Origin: Paramecium sonneborni
Lineage: Eukaryota; Ciliophora; Oligohymenophorea; Peniculida; Parameciidae
Length of the DNA stretch: 64,000 nucleotides
Assembly (NCBI GenBank): GCA_905182985.1
Contig: CAJJDN010000010.1
Location: 376,221-440,220, forward strand
Direction of reading: 5' to 3'
Every line of letters begins with the position of its first letter. Within the stretch, counting starts at the first letter, position 1. Below, piece by piece: positions 23,866 to 37,871 of the stretch. The position numbers and the translations under genes were made by a program. The notes beneath the pieces were generated by a model. It saw only the letters and a list, made by a program, of their open reading frames with translations. It was not told the origin of the DNA and made no database searches.

Positions 23866-24896
23866 AAGAGTTTATTATGTTTTTTTATTTTTTATTTTTT
23901 TATTCATCAGTTAAATATATTATTTCAAAAATAAAAAATGCGAAAGAAAATAGAGAAAACAAAAAAAAAGTATCAATCTTCTTTAATTTTAGTGGACTGA
24001 TTATGAATAACTCAAGTTATGTAATTGGTGGAATAGTATGGTCCGCATAAATGGACATTTATAGCTTCTAAATTACCAGGAAGAATAGGTAAATAATGCA
24101 GAGAAAGGTATTTTATCTTATTTATTATCTTAGATGGCATAATCATTTAAATCCATTAATTAAAAAGACACTTTGGGATTATTGTGAAGAATGGCTTCTC
24201 TTTTTATATCATAAAGCAATTAGTAATAAATGGGCTGAAATTGCAAAACATTTAGAAGGAAGAACAGATAATTCTATAAAGAATCATTGGAATTCTGGAA
24301 TGAAAAAAAGAATCCCAGAATTCACAGAGAAATTATCAAGCATTAAACAATAGTTTCTTTTAAAAGGGTTGTAACTATTAATTTTATGAAGGAAGACCTT
24401 CTTATTTTGATTAATTTGACATTGAGTTTGAAAAAAAAGCCTTAGAAATTATCTTTCTTAATAAAACTTATGTGAGTTTACTTACAGATTCAGAAAATGA
24501 AGATGAAGAACCAAAAAAATAAACAATTTAATTAAGTAGAGAAAGTACTGCTATTAGAATTTAATAATATGTAAAATATATTTAGTTATTACTTTTAGAA
24601 TGAAATGAGAAATAGAACAATAATTAAACATCCAAAAAGAAATAGAATGCATAAAAAATATCTTCTATTTAAAAAATAATAAAAAGATAATTTTAATCCT
24701 AATAAAGAAAACTTTTTATAATGGACACATACTCCTTAAAAATACGAAAAGTATAAACTTAATCTAATTTAGTGATGATTATAATTATACACCAGCTGCA
24801 TTCAATAAATAAAGAAGAATGAGCCATAGTAGTTTTAAATAGAGCCAACAGCAAAGTTTTGTAAATTAAAATATTTATAAGTAAGTAGTATAATGA
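23862..24896 (+). pseudogene. Two-repeat MYB transcription factor with two frame shifts
   Basis: Two MYB repeats are readable. Repeat 1 begins WTDYEQLK, is followed by a one-base frame change near 24019, then reads MQLVEQYGPHKWTFIASKL and PGRIGKQCRERWHNHLNP after a 26-nt intron at about 24106. Repeat 2 reads EEWLLFLYHKAISNKWAEIA, then KHLEGRTDNSIKNHWNSGMK. The recognition helices (GRIGKQCRERW and GRTDNSIKNHW) are intact and typical of R2R3 DNA-binding domains. A second one-base change near 24340 is needed to reach a tail containing FYEGRPSYFDQFDIEFEKKA, which after introns of 28 and 22 nt ends at TGA 24894-24896. No splice pair repairs either shift. The 5' end is uncertain; an intron (gtatcaat...ttttag) precedes WTDYE. 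Confidence 0.6.
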
Positions 24897-24986
24897 ATCC
24901 TACATGGAAAGGGGAGAATTAAAATAAAATTTATTCCTTTGACTTTTAAATTTTTTAATCCTTTATTTATATAAATATAATAGAAA

Positions 24987-26213
24987 ATGAATTTTCAACT
25001 AAATCTAAATTCTTTGGCTAATTCCAATAAAAAATAGCTATTAACTCCTAGAGTAGAACCAGGTCAATAATATCATATAAATAAAAATCTCCAAAATCCA
25101 AACTTTGGACAAAAAAATCATCATAATCACAATTCATCTTAAGACTATGGCTATAATGAGAAATCTTTTTCAATTACTATTTTATCATCATAGAAAATTG
25201 CTGAAAATAAGTTTATAGAAATTTAAAATAAAACATATGAGGTCTTAAAATTAATTGGAACAGGTAATTTTGGATAAGTCTTTCATTTATAGAAATTAAA
25301 CTCTTAAGAATAATTTGCACTTAAAGTCTAAAAATAAATGAATAAAGATGAAGCTGATATTTTATTAGAATTTAAAAAAAACACATTTAAAAACCTTGTT
25401 AACACTATAGAATGTTTGTTTAATCATTAAACTTAAGAATATTTTGTTTTAATGGAATATTGTGAATAAAGTTTAGAAGATTATTTACGTTCTGGAGAAT
25501 TAGAAAAAACTAATATTCGATATATAATGAAATCAATTGCAAATGGTATTAAAGAATTACATGCTAAAGGTATAATACATAGAGATTTAAAACCAGAAAA
25601 TATATTAATATTTTCTATAAAAGATGGTGAAAATACTTAAGCATGTTATAAAATATGTGATTTTGGATTGTCAAGCTAAAAAAAATATTCATTAACATAT
25701 TGTTGTGGTACTTCACATTATATGGCACCAGAATAAATTTAAAATTTAAAAAATATTAAAATTGGTTATAATTCTAAAGTAGATATTTGGGCTTTTGGAG
25801 CAGTCATTTTTGAATTGTTTTCTAGAGAAGTTCTATTCATGGGTAATAGTAATTAAGAAGTTTATGAATTGATATTAAATACCAAATAAAAAGATCTTGA
25901 TGCAAAAATTAAGGTTAAACTTGGCCATTTAGAATTTTTTGATCTTGTAATCAAGATGATGTAAATAAATCCAGAAGATAGGATTGAAATAGAATAAGTG
26001 ATAGAAAAACTAAAAAATTCTGGATCTAAATGTATTAAGAGCAAAATTTCATCAAATAATTTCTAATAGAGCAAAGTAATTAACAATCTAAATTTTAAAC
26101 AAGCCCCCTATCCAAAAATGTAAATATAATAACAAACTTAGTTCTAAATAAACAAACAATTCCCACAACCATTTAAAAATTAGAAAACTCAGGAAAGGTT
26201 AAATTAGCTATGA
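24987..26213 (+). CDS. Serine/threonine protein kinase, 408 residues
   Basis: An intronless frame from ATG 24987 to TGA 26211-26213. After about 85 polar residues (Asn/Gln/His-rich) comes the kinase domain: IGTGNFGQVFHL, FALKVQKQ with the ATP-binding Lys, an acidic helix C (KDEADILLEF), catalytic loop IIHRDLKPENIL near residue 198, ICDFGLSSQ near 225, then CCGTSHYMAPEQI and DIWAFGAVIFELFS. All residues needed for catalysis are present. The C-terminal 60 residues are Gln-rich. The domain resembles the ULK/CAMK-like kinases that are numerous in ciliates; I cannot assign a subfamily. It converges on the TALE homeobox gene with a 53-bp gap. Confidence 0.85.
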
Positions 26214-26266
26214 TTTAATAATTGGTTTAATTTATTTTAAAAACATGATTTTTTGCAATATATATT

Positions 26267-27843
26267 TCATTTCTTTTATTCAGTTTGCATTTACTAATAC
26301 AGGGGATAAAAAATTCCATTTTAAGGATTTTAATGTTGTCCATTTAATTATTAAAATCCTGCTTAAAGGGTTTATAGACTGGGTACTTATGGAATTGAAG
26401 CCTAAATAGTTGGTACTTAAACTTATTGTTAAATTGGTTATGATGAACCTTATTATAGAAATTATTAAAATCCAGTTGGCTACAATGAGGGTAATAATGG
26501 AAATACAGGTACTTAATGTAATTAAGGTAATCCACTAATAGGAGAAGCCTTTGATTAATCTTAAAAGTTATAATATTGAGATAAAAATTATGGTGCCAAT
26601 TAAAATTAAAGAGGATTTAATTAAGCTAAAGGATTAAGCCATTGCAATTATTATAATTGAGCTAATTATTACATTTATTGAAATTATTAGAATTGGTTAG
26701 ATTATTAGAATTATTAAACATCAGGAGCACATTATCCAGTTTTAGCTTCCTATTTAATATTGCTTGCATCAAATGGTTTATTTTAACAACCCTCTTCCAT
26801 TTTAACTTTTTTTTAAAGAGGTATTTAAATTTAAAATTGTTATTAGAGAAGTTATTATTATTAAAATTATTATTATTATAATTATTATGAGGGAATATTT
26901 AATTATTATTATTATTATTAGATTATTTATTATTATTATTGTTATTATTGTTGTTATTATTGTTATTATTATTATTATTATTGAGTAAGTTTCATAGGTT
27001 TTTTTAATTCTTTTGAGGAGTCTTCTTCCTAACTATCACTTTCTTTCATTAATCCATGCTCAAATTTTTTTTTTAAGGGTTCCAAATATCTTTTTCTAGA
27101 GTTTGTAAACCAATTTTAAATCTAATAATTCATGTTTAATAATAATACTTATCGAACATGCATACCAGTAATCTTAGAGAGTCTTTGTTTTTCTGTATTA
27201 TCTGGATATGGATTATCAAGATGATCTAAAAACCATTTTTTTAAAATATCTATTGATCTTTTCTAAAATTTATTTTTATTAGAATTTTTGTTAAATTGCA
27301 TAATAGGTTATTATTCATCATCTTCATTTTTTTCTTTTTCTTTTAATAAAATAAATTATACTGATTTCTTCATTACTACTACTTTCTTCTCCTAAAGAAT
27401 TACTTTCTTCAACATCATCTTCACAATTAAATAATTATGAGGCTAGTTTATCGAATTATTCTTTAGATTATTTGAGTTTCTATTATTTTTCTTAGATAGA
27501 TTCATATAATTTATCTAATCCTTCTTCGATTTATTAAATAATTAGAGTTTCATTATATTCAGTAACAGTTGATGAAAATAATGGTAAGAATACTTATTAG
27601 AGTCTATTATGTGAACATTTTTCACATATTTCAAGGTATTTAGTATCAAATATTTAAGCCAGACATTTACGAAACTTTAAACTTTTAAAAATATAAGGGA
27701 ACATTTGAATAGGTATCTTATGGTCTACATATTTAATATAAAATACCAGAGATTGGTATAGTAATTTAACTAAGCATTTCTGAAAGGATACAAATATCCT
27801 CAGCTTCAAATTAAATGCAAATTTAACACTAAGAGTCAGTCAT
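26267..27843 (-). CDS. TALE-class homeobox protein with Cys motifs and a Gln-rich tail
   Basis: Start ATG 27841-27843, stop 26267-26269. Introns 27725-27746, 27340-27361 and 27122-27148 (22, 22, 27 nt) leave 502 codons. The homeodomain lies at about residues 178-236: KRSIDILKKWFLDHLDNPYP, then a KQRLSKITGMHVRQ stretch and recognition helix IQNWFTNSRKRYLEPL. The NPYP between helices 1 and 2 marks the three-residue loop extension of the TALE class, and WFxNxR is the DNA-contact core; the third intron splits just before that helix. The N-terminus has paired cysteines (CQICIQ near residue 6, CEKC near residue 70), possibly a metal site. Residues 260-501 are Gln-rich with long runs encoded mostly by TAA, like an activation domain. 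TALE proteins usually act as DNA-binding regulators. Confidence 0.88.
26872..26990 (-). repeat. Glutamine-coding (TAA/CAA)n repeat tract
   Basis: An interrupted trinucleotide repeat inside the homeobox gene. Read on the minus strand it is mainly TAA with some CAA, so every unit is Gln in this code. In the standard code the same tract would be a string of stops. Confidence 0.8.
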
Positions 27844-27868
27844 ATATAAATAAACTTTATTAATAAAA

Positions 27869-30800
27869 ATGATTAATTAATCTCCAGAAGCAGAAAAACA
27901 ATCAGATGAGTTATCTAAGCTTAAACTAAGTTTGATGTTAAAAGATAATGAAATAAGAGCATTAAAACTTAAGGTTAACCCAAGTGATGAAATTGAAAGA
28001 CTTCAGTTAGAATGTGAAAAAATGAAGGAAGCATATGAATAAGAAATAAATCTTTTGAAAGAAGAGAATTATGAGTATTCAGAACTATTGAAAGAAACTC
28101 AAGACTAGGCTGAATATCTAAAATCAGTGATAATAGGCAAAGATAAAGAGATTGCTGAACTGAAATCATAAAATGCTAATGATGAAATTGTAAAATCAAG
28201 ATCCAGAAATGGAGAATTATAACTAGCATTAGCAGAAAATGCTAATTTAAAAAACGAATTGTAAATATTATAAACTAAATTGGATGATTCTTATTTAAGT
28301 AAATAAGTTATGGATGAACAACTATAAAGTTTAGGATAGATGTTAGAAGTAGAATAACGTAATACATTAAATTAAGCAAATTAAATAAGCACTTTATAAA
28401 AGGAGGCTTAATATTTAAGAAACTCTGTTAATGATAGAGAAAGATTTATAGTTGGTAAGGAGAAGATTATTAAATTAAAAGATGGAGAAATTAATAGATA
28501 ATAAGAAATTATTAATGATACTCTTGCTAAATTAGCAGAATTGTAACATGATAACTAAGTTATTATTACATAAAATGATTAATATTATAAATTACTACAA
28601 GAAAAATAAGCAGAAATTGATTCTCTTAAAGATTAATTATAATTCTTTGCTGAAGATTTATAAAGAGTTTAAAACTATGAAGGATAATATAATGATGCTT
28701 AATCTAAAATTAAATAATTAGCTTAATATATTTAAGAATTAGAAAAATAATTATAAGACTAAATGAATTAATATGAAAAATAAATTAAAGACTTATTAGA
28801 TAATGCAAAAGCAACTTAGGATGAAAAGGATTAAACTATTGATTAACTTGAAAAAGATAATTCTTCTTAAACTAATTAACTAGATGCATAAAATAAATAA
28901 ATACAATAATTATAAAAAGAACTTAAAGATGCTGATAATAAAAGAGAAAGAGAATTTAAAGATGTTTAAAGAAAATTAGATGCTGAACTCAAAAAAACTG
29001 CTACTCTAGACAAAAATAATAAAACATTAAAAGATAAAAATGACGAATTAAATAAATAAATTAATACTGCCAATCAAGAATTGGATTAATTAGATGAAAA
29101 AATAGCTGATTTATAATAATAAGTTAAAGATTAATAAAATTTAATTAAAGATCTTGAAAAAGAAGTTAAAGATTTAAATAAAGAAAAATTAAATTTAATT
29201 TAAGATAATAATAATTTACATTAAAAGTATAATTAAGCAGAAGAAAAGGCATTATTATAATAAAAAGATCTAGCAAAAGTCTAAAAAGAATTAAGTGAAA
29301 AACATAATGATGCTGAATAATTAAATAAAGATTTAGATGAATATGAATAAGAAAATAAAGAATTATAAAAAGAAATTGTTTCATTAAATGACTAAATTAA
29401 TTAATTAAATAAAGAAATTACTTAAAAATAGAAATAAATTGATTAATAAAGTAGAGAAATTTAAAAATTATAAGATACTATAGAAAAGTAAAAGTAAGAT
29501 AATTAAAATAAATAATAAGAAAATAAATAATTATAATTAAATAATAATGATTTAAACAAATAATTAAATGAATCAAAAAAACAAAATTAAAAACTTTAAG
29601 ATTAAATTAGCAATGCAGAATAAAAGTAAAATAAGAATTAAGATTAATTAAAAAACTAACTATAAGAAGCATAAAATGAAATTAGATAATTAAAGGATCA
29701 AATTAAAGAGTAAGAAAAAGAAAAGAAAAATTTATAAAATGAAATAAATAATCTCAATAAAGAATGTGATGATTTAGATGCAAAACTTTAATAAAAAATT
29801 AAAGAATAACAAGAAAATTCAGAAATTATTAGACTAAATGATGAATTAAATAAGGCTCTATAATAATTAAAATAAAAAGAAGACTAATTAACAAAAGTCT
29901 AAAATGAATTAAACAAATTGAAAGAATAAAGATAAAAAGATGTTAAAGAATAAAAAGACAAAGAATAATAAAGAAAAGACCTTGAAAAAAAAGTTAAAGA
30001 TTTAGATGTAGAATGTGATTAATTAGATTAAGAAAGACAAGCAGCTGTTAATGAGGCTGAAAAACTAAAACAAGATTTGTAAAATTTAAATGATTTAAAA
30101 AAGTAATTAAAAGATACTTAAAATAAATTAACTTAAGCTGAAAAACAAATAGCATAGCTTGATCCTGAAACAGTTAAAAATAAAATATAAAAAGCTGAAC
30201 AAGATGCTAAAAATGCCTTATAAGCATAAAATCAATCTAAAAAAGAGTTAGATAAAGCTAATAGTTTATTAAAATAAAAAGAAAAAGAAATCAAAGACTT
30301 AGATGATGAATGTAATGCTTTGGATGATTAAGTTAAAAATTTAAAAGAATAAGTTTAATAATAAGAAAATGAAATTAAAGATAAATAAAATTAAATAGAT
30401 TAATTAGAATAACAAAATCAATAATTAAAAAAAGATGATATAAAAGGAGAAATTGATAAATTAAGAAAATTTATTTAAGAATAAAAACCATTACTTGATA
30501 ATTTAGAAAAAGAATCATCATAAAGTGATAAAAGGAGATAAGATTTAGAAAAATAAATAGCCAAAAGTTAAGATGAATTAAACAAGCTTAAAAAGAAGAA
30601 AGGAGGAAATGCAGATAATGATTAATAAATATAAAATTTAGTTTAAAAGCTTGATGAACTAGATAATTAATTATAATAAGAAGTGGATAAATATATAGAA
30701 TCAGTTTCAAACATTGAAAAGATACTTACAGGTAATTATTACTTTAAATCTAGATATTACTGAAAAACTATTAAAATTAAAACTACAAATAAATGAAGTA

Positions 30801-30960
30801 CAAGAAGAAGATGGTTAATAATTTAATGATGTTTTTTAAGTAGAATTTTTTAATTATTATTTAGCTTGTAAAAAATCTTTGTAATGATTACAAATAAGGT
30901 TTAGCAACACATAACTAAGCTATGGAAGATCTTTTAAAGTAAATAAATAAATAATTTTGA
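27869..30960 (+). CDS. Long coiled-coil protein, 1014 residues
   Basis: ATG 27869 to TGA 30958-30960, introns 30732-30753 (22 nt) and 30840-30864 (25 nt), 1015 codons. Almost the whole protein is heptad-like, dominated by Lys, Glu, Gln, Asp and Leu, for example ELQNEISDLK-like segments and LEKEVKDLNKEKLNLIQ. A recurring element of the type DL(D)xECDxLDxK appears at about 29770, 30005 and 30300, so the rod may have internal repeats. No head domain, motor or membrane segment was seen. The tail (KNLCNDYKQGLATHNQAMED) is less charged. It is likely a filament or scaffold protein. It diverges from the homeobox gene with starts only 25 bp apart, so the two share a promoter region. Confidence 0.8.
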
Positions 30961-31001
30961 TAATTATTTGATTGAAATTGTCAGTTATCATATTTATATT
31001 T

Positions 31002-32064
31002 TCAGGGTTCTATTTTTTTTTAATTTTGTATCACTGAAACAATTTAATTATTATTTTATTAATTTTGAAAGTAATTATGATTTAACTAACTCTGGATATT
31101 AATTCTTTGAACAAAAGGAGACATTTATCGTTAAAATTAAATATCTTATTTCTAAAAAGGATATCTTATACTAGGTTGATTGGGAGTTTATTTTGGGCAA
31201 TATTTTAATTAAGATTTTGATCTAGGTTTTAAACAATCCAAAACTTGTAAGATATCAAATCGTTCATGACTATTTATCTTCAACATATTTTTTAGAAGTT
31301 CTTTATATTCTTTTTCTAAAACTAACTAATCTATCAAATATTAAATTTTATAATCTGTAATTGTCAAGATTTAATTCTCAATTATTTGAATTGTATTACC
31401 TAATAAATATAATATTTTAAATACCTTAAAACATTAATTATCCAGCTATCAATTCATAAATTAATTACCCAAAACTCCAGATATCACATTTTTTATTATA
31501 ATTATTATTAGTATTTTTGAGTAGCTCTGGAGGAATATAATAAGGAGTTCCTATGGCTTTAGTATTTAAATTGTTAATATTTTTAACATATCCAAAATCG
31601 CAAAGTTTAAAGATTTGCTATGTTTAGTTTAGATTTTCAGATTTTATTGTTTACACTAAAATATTTTCAGGTTTTAAATCTCTATGAGCTAAATTTAAAT
31701 CTTCATGCAATTCTTTGATTCCAAAACCAATCTATTGCATATAAAATCTAATATTTTATTTATCAATTTGTTTCTATTCTATTAAATGTTATAATGAACA
31801 TTCTCCCAGTTCCATAACAATATATGAAAATCTACCTATTTTTTTAAAATCATATATTTAGATTAAATTTCGAAATCTTCTATTTTCTTTCTTCATCAAA
31901 TTCTAATAAAAATTTAATTCTCCCTCTCCAAAATATTCTTGCTTTTTTATTGCATAAAATTAGTCTTAAAATTAAACTTTAAAAATCTTTCCTACACTTC
32001 CTTAGCCTATTTGCGCTAGAAGTTTATAACATTTATCGTTAATAATGATTTTGTCATCAATCAT
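31002..32064 (-). CDS. Serine/threonine protein kinase, 345 residues
   Basis: Start ATG 32062-32064, stop 31002-31004, one 25-nt intron near 31400-31424, 346 codons. Kinase motifs: LLAQIGQGSVGKIFKVQ, YAIKKQE, catalytic loop LAHRDLKPENIL, FKLCDFGYVK, AIGTPYYIPPELL and CDIWSFGQLIYEL. The usual APE is PPE, a mild change, and the rest of the catalytic set is present. The domain starts within 10 residues of the N-terminus. After the domain there are about 80 polar residues, with PRSKSQLKYCP and NQQNNNQIVSV. It has the look of a ULK/Aurora-like ciliate kinase. It converges on the coiled-coil gene with a 41-bp gap. Confidence 0.85.
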
Positions 32065-32107
32065 TTAATCTATAAAAAATTTTATATACTGTATTTAAAA
32101 TAATTAA

Positions 32108-32759
32108 ATGATATTAAATATAAGAAATTAGAAGGTTCATTTCGAAGAAAATATATAGCAACATATACAATAACAAGTTAGGTATAACAAAAATTAAATA
32201 AACTCAAAATACTAAATAAATAATAATAAGGAATTATAACATTTGAATTTTTGGATTATGAGAGCTTCAAAATATTTCTTCATTAGAGAATGACTTAAAT
32301 TTAGTTTTTTAAAAAGAACAAATAATTAAATATAATAATTACAAAAAATAATCATAATCTTTGGTAAAAGTAACTTGGTCCCTTAATTTTTGTTTAATAT
32401 TAAGGAAAACAAAAATTAATAAAATTAATGATAAGAAGAAAATTTAAGCAGAAAGGAAAGCTACTTTTATAGACCAGAATCTTTAATATAAGCAGATTGA
32501 ATCAATTTACAATTATTAAAGACACATTTTAGAAGAATCAGGTGGAAATATTTAAATCATAAGAATGGACTTAAATTTAAAAGTAGATATGCTGTTTTTT
32601 TTCACTAATATTAAGGTTAAGGATGAGTTAAATGATATAATTTAATAGCCAAGATTTTTTTCCTATCGTAGAGTTCTAACAAAATATTAAGAACCATTTA
32701 ATTTGTTTAAGGGGAAATGTAATCTCTTCCTTATAATAATATTTTTAGTTACTGTGTGA
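32108..32759 (+). pseudogene. Unknown coding frame with a one-base shift
   Basis: ATG 32108 opens a Gln/Asn-rich frame (MILNIRNQKVHFEENIQQHI) that stops at TGA after about 60 codons. Deleting one base near 32261 joins it to a second frame that has no TGA for about 165 codons: it starts GELQNISSLENDLNLVFQ-like (without the G) and includes KIQAERKATFIDQNLQYKQ and VKDELNDIIQQPRFFSYRR, ending at TGA 32757-32759. No GT/AG pair gives the same result without including other TGAs. A 30-nt intron near 32719-32748 is optional. It looks like a coiled-coil protein damaged by one indel, or a sequence error. Confidence 0.35.
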
Positions 32760-33390
32760 TGGATTGTCTAATTAAACATATTAATTAAAATTTCATTTTA
32801 TATTAAAATTTTTAAATAAGTATTAATTTAAAATATAAGAATTTATTGAAAAAATATTATATTAAATGCCTAGAATTAGAAAAAAATTAAGCATACATAA
32901 GGTTTATAAACTCCAAAAATTACATATAAAAAAACAAAAAAGAAGATAGAACTAAATTCTTAAAGAAGGTATTATTCATTTAAATTCAGGAGATGAAGTT
33001 TAATATAATAATCATGCATATACTATAAATTATTGAATAAAGAATAAGAAGATTAAACATTTATTTTTAATCTTTATTTTTAAAAATTTATCAACTTATG
33101 TTTGTTAGAATTGCTTTTTGTAATATAGTTATGAAAGAAAAGTGTAATTATTTATTAAATTAATTTAAGATAAATCATAAATGCCAAATAAGGAAATGAA
33201 AAAGATAAGCATAATAGATAAATTATTTCTAATTAAAATTTATATTTGTCTCTGAAACTATAAAAATAATAACATAAATTTCTAACTAAGCTTTATTTAA
33301 ATTAATCTAAATTATTATTATTTGTTCAACTTTGAGTTAATTATCATTTATGATTTTGATATATTTTTTATTGCCTTTTTCAATACCCTT
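32760..33390. other. Intergenic or decayed DNA
   Basis: About 630 bp. The only sustained plus-strand frame is a 56-codon, very basic one at 32866-33036 starting MPRIRKKLSIHK; other frames over the same bases are open too, so I do not call it. The rest shows nothing. Confidence 0.3.
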
Positions 33391-33890
33391 ACATTAATAT
33401 TAAATTCATATCTTATTCAAAATTGTTTTTTTACAAATTTTAAATTTAAATGCGACATTAGTCCGAATTTCTTAGTTGAAATCAGTAATTAAACTTCGAA
33501 AAGCCTAAAAATTAAGAGAAGAGTCTATTATTTAGGAAATGTAAATTTGGTTTCAAATTTAAAAACCTTAAGATATAAGACTTAGTTAATCTTCATAAAA
33601 ATTAAAATAAGAAATTTTTAGTGTAAAAATCTTTGAATAAAGAAATCAAATATATATGTTACTTGGTTTGAAGTCTGAATAAATAATACTCAATTAATAT
33701 ATATCCGAGATTCCTAAAGCAATCCTTGTTTTATTTCTATATTTATTTGTAAGATCACCTTCGTTATGAAGATCCATGATAAAACAAAAATATTTAAGAA
33801 AACTATTATTATATTCATCAAGTTAGTAAATATTTATCAAATTTTAGAACTTTTCTAAAATATTTAAACTTTATACTAATACATTTTAGT
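33391..33890 (-). pseudogene. Decayed protein kinase fragment
   Basis: On the minus strand, from about 33890 downward, there is a readable kinase core: helix C to beta 4 LNILEKFQNLINIYQLDEYN, hinge YFCFIMDLHNEGDLTNKY, catalytic loop IIYSDFKPSNIYI. A TGA follows near 33648, and then in the same frame there is LKISYFNFYEDQLS. The expected H-R-D is Y-S-D and D-F-G is Y-F-N, so catalytic residues are lost, and the fragment has no start, glycine loop or C-lobe. It is a remnant, probably of a CDPK-like or calcium-dependent-type kinase; it lies directly beside the intact CDPK gene but in the opposite direction. Confidence 0.6.
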
Positions 33891-33931
33891 TTCCTCTTTA
33901 TTAATTTTATATTAAACTTTCAATACATATT

Positions 33932-35129
<1,198 letters not shown>

Positions 35130-35130
35130 N

Positions 35131-36873
<1,743 letters not shown>

Positions 36874-36908
36874 AAATATTATAAATTAAAATTAATTTAT
36901 AAAAATTA

Positions 36909-37823
36909 ATGTCACGACCAGAATCACAATTACCCCCAAATTTAGTAAGTATCATAATCTAATCATTCTCTAGTACTATAATGAATAAGAAAGTGTTAAA
37001 TATACTAATTGCAATAGAATTATAAATATTTAAACATAATTAAGCGAAAGAGCTATTTAATTATTAGATCTTGATCTGGATGAATGTAGTTTAGTGTTAG
37101 ATATTGGATGTGGTTCAGGAATATCAGGATTTTATTTAACATAAGAGGGAGTGAATTGGGTTGGATTAGATATATCAGAATCTATGTTAAATGTTGCTTA
37201 ATAAGAAAAGACTGAAGGTGAATTACTACTATGTGATATTGGTTAAGGATTCAAATTTAGACCAGGTGTTTTTGATGCTGCTATATCTATTTCTGTTATT
37301 TAATGGTTATGTGTTAGTTTCAAAAAATCAGAAAATCCATATAAAAGATGTACAGCATTCTTTGAGTCACTTAGAAACTGTTTAAAAAATAATGCTAGAG
37401 CAGTTTTTCAATTTTATCCAGAAAATAATGAATAAATTAATATGATCACCAGTGCAGCTTTAAGAGCAGGTATTCCAAATAACACTTATTAGATTAGGTT
37501 TTAGTGGTGATATTGTTGTTGATTACCCTAATTCTGCTAAAGCTAAGAAACTTTATCTTGTTCTTTAATTAGGGGGATAATCATCGAAAAAAACTATGGA
37601 TGTTATCTAAGGATTAATTGAAGAATCTGATGAAGAAAAAGTTAAAGTTATTGGGAGATAATAAAAAAAAATTAGAAAATAAAAAAAATAAAAAAAAATT
37701 TCTGAAAAATCTAAATTATGGATTCTTAAAAGAAAAGAAAAATAAACTAGATTAGGAAGAAAAGTTAAAAAAACTACTAAATATACAGGTAGAAAAAGAA
37801 ACAACCTAGGTTTATTCAAATGA
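36909..37823 (+). CDS. BUD23: 18S rRNA guanine-N7 methyltransferase BUD23
   Basis: ATG 36909 to TGA 37821-37823, introns of 29 and 28 nt, 286 codons. The N-terminus MSRPESQLPPN is the BUD23 signature, followed by YYNEQESVKYTNCNRI. The SAM-binding motif is LDIGCGSGISGFYL, and the acidic motif II region is WVGLDISESML. The C-terminal part has AGFSGDIVVDYPNSAKAKK and a basic nuclear/nucleolar tail (KVKKTTKYTGRKRNN), as in yeast and human (WBSCR22) relatives. BUD23 works with TRM112 to methylate a conserved guanine of 18S rRNA during small-subunit assembly. Length is as expected. Transcribed in the same direction as the CDPK and the RabGGTase genes. Confidence 0.93.
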
Positions 37824-37871
37824 TGATGTATTTTTAATTATTTTATTTAATTTTATATATTCTGATAAAAG

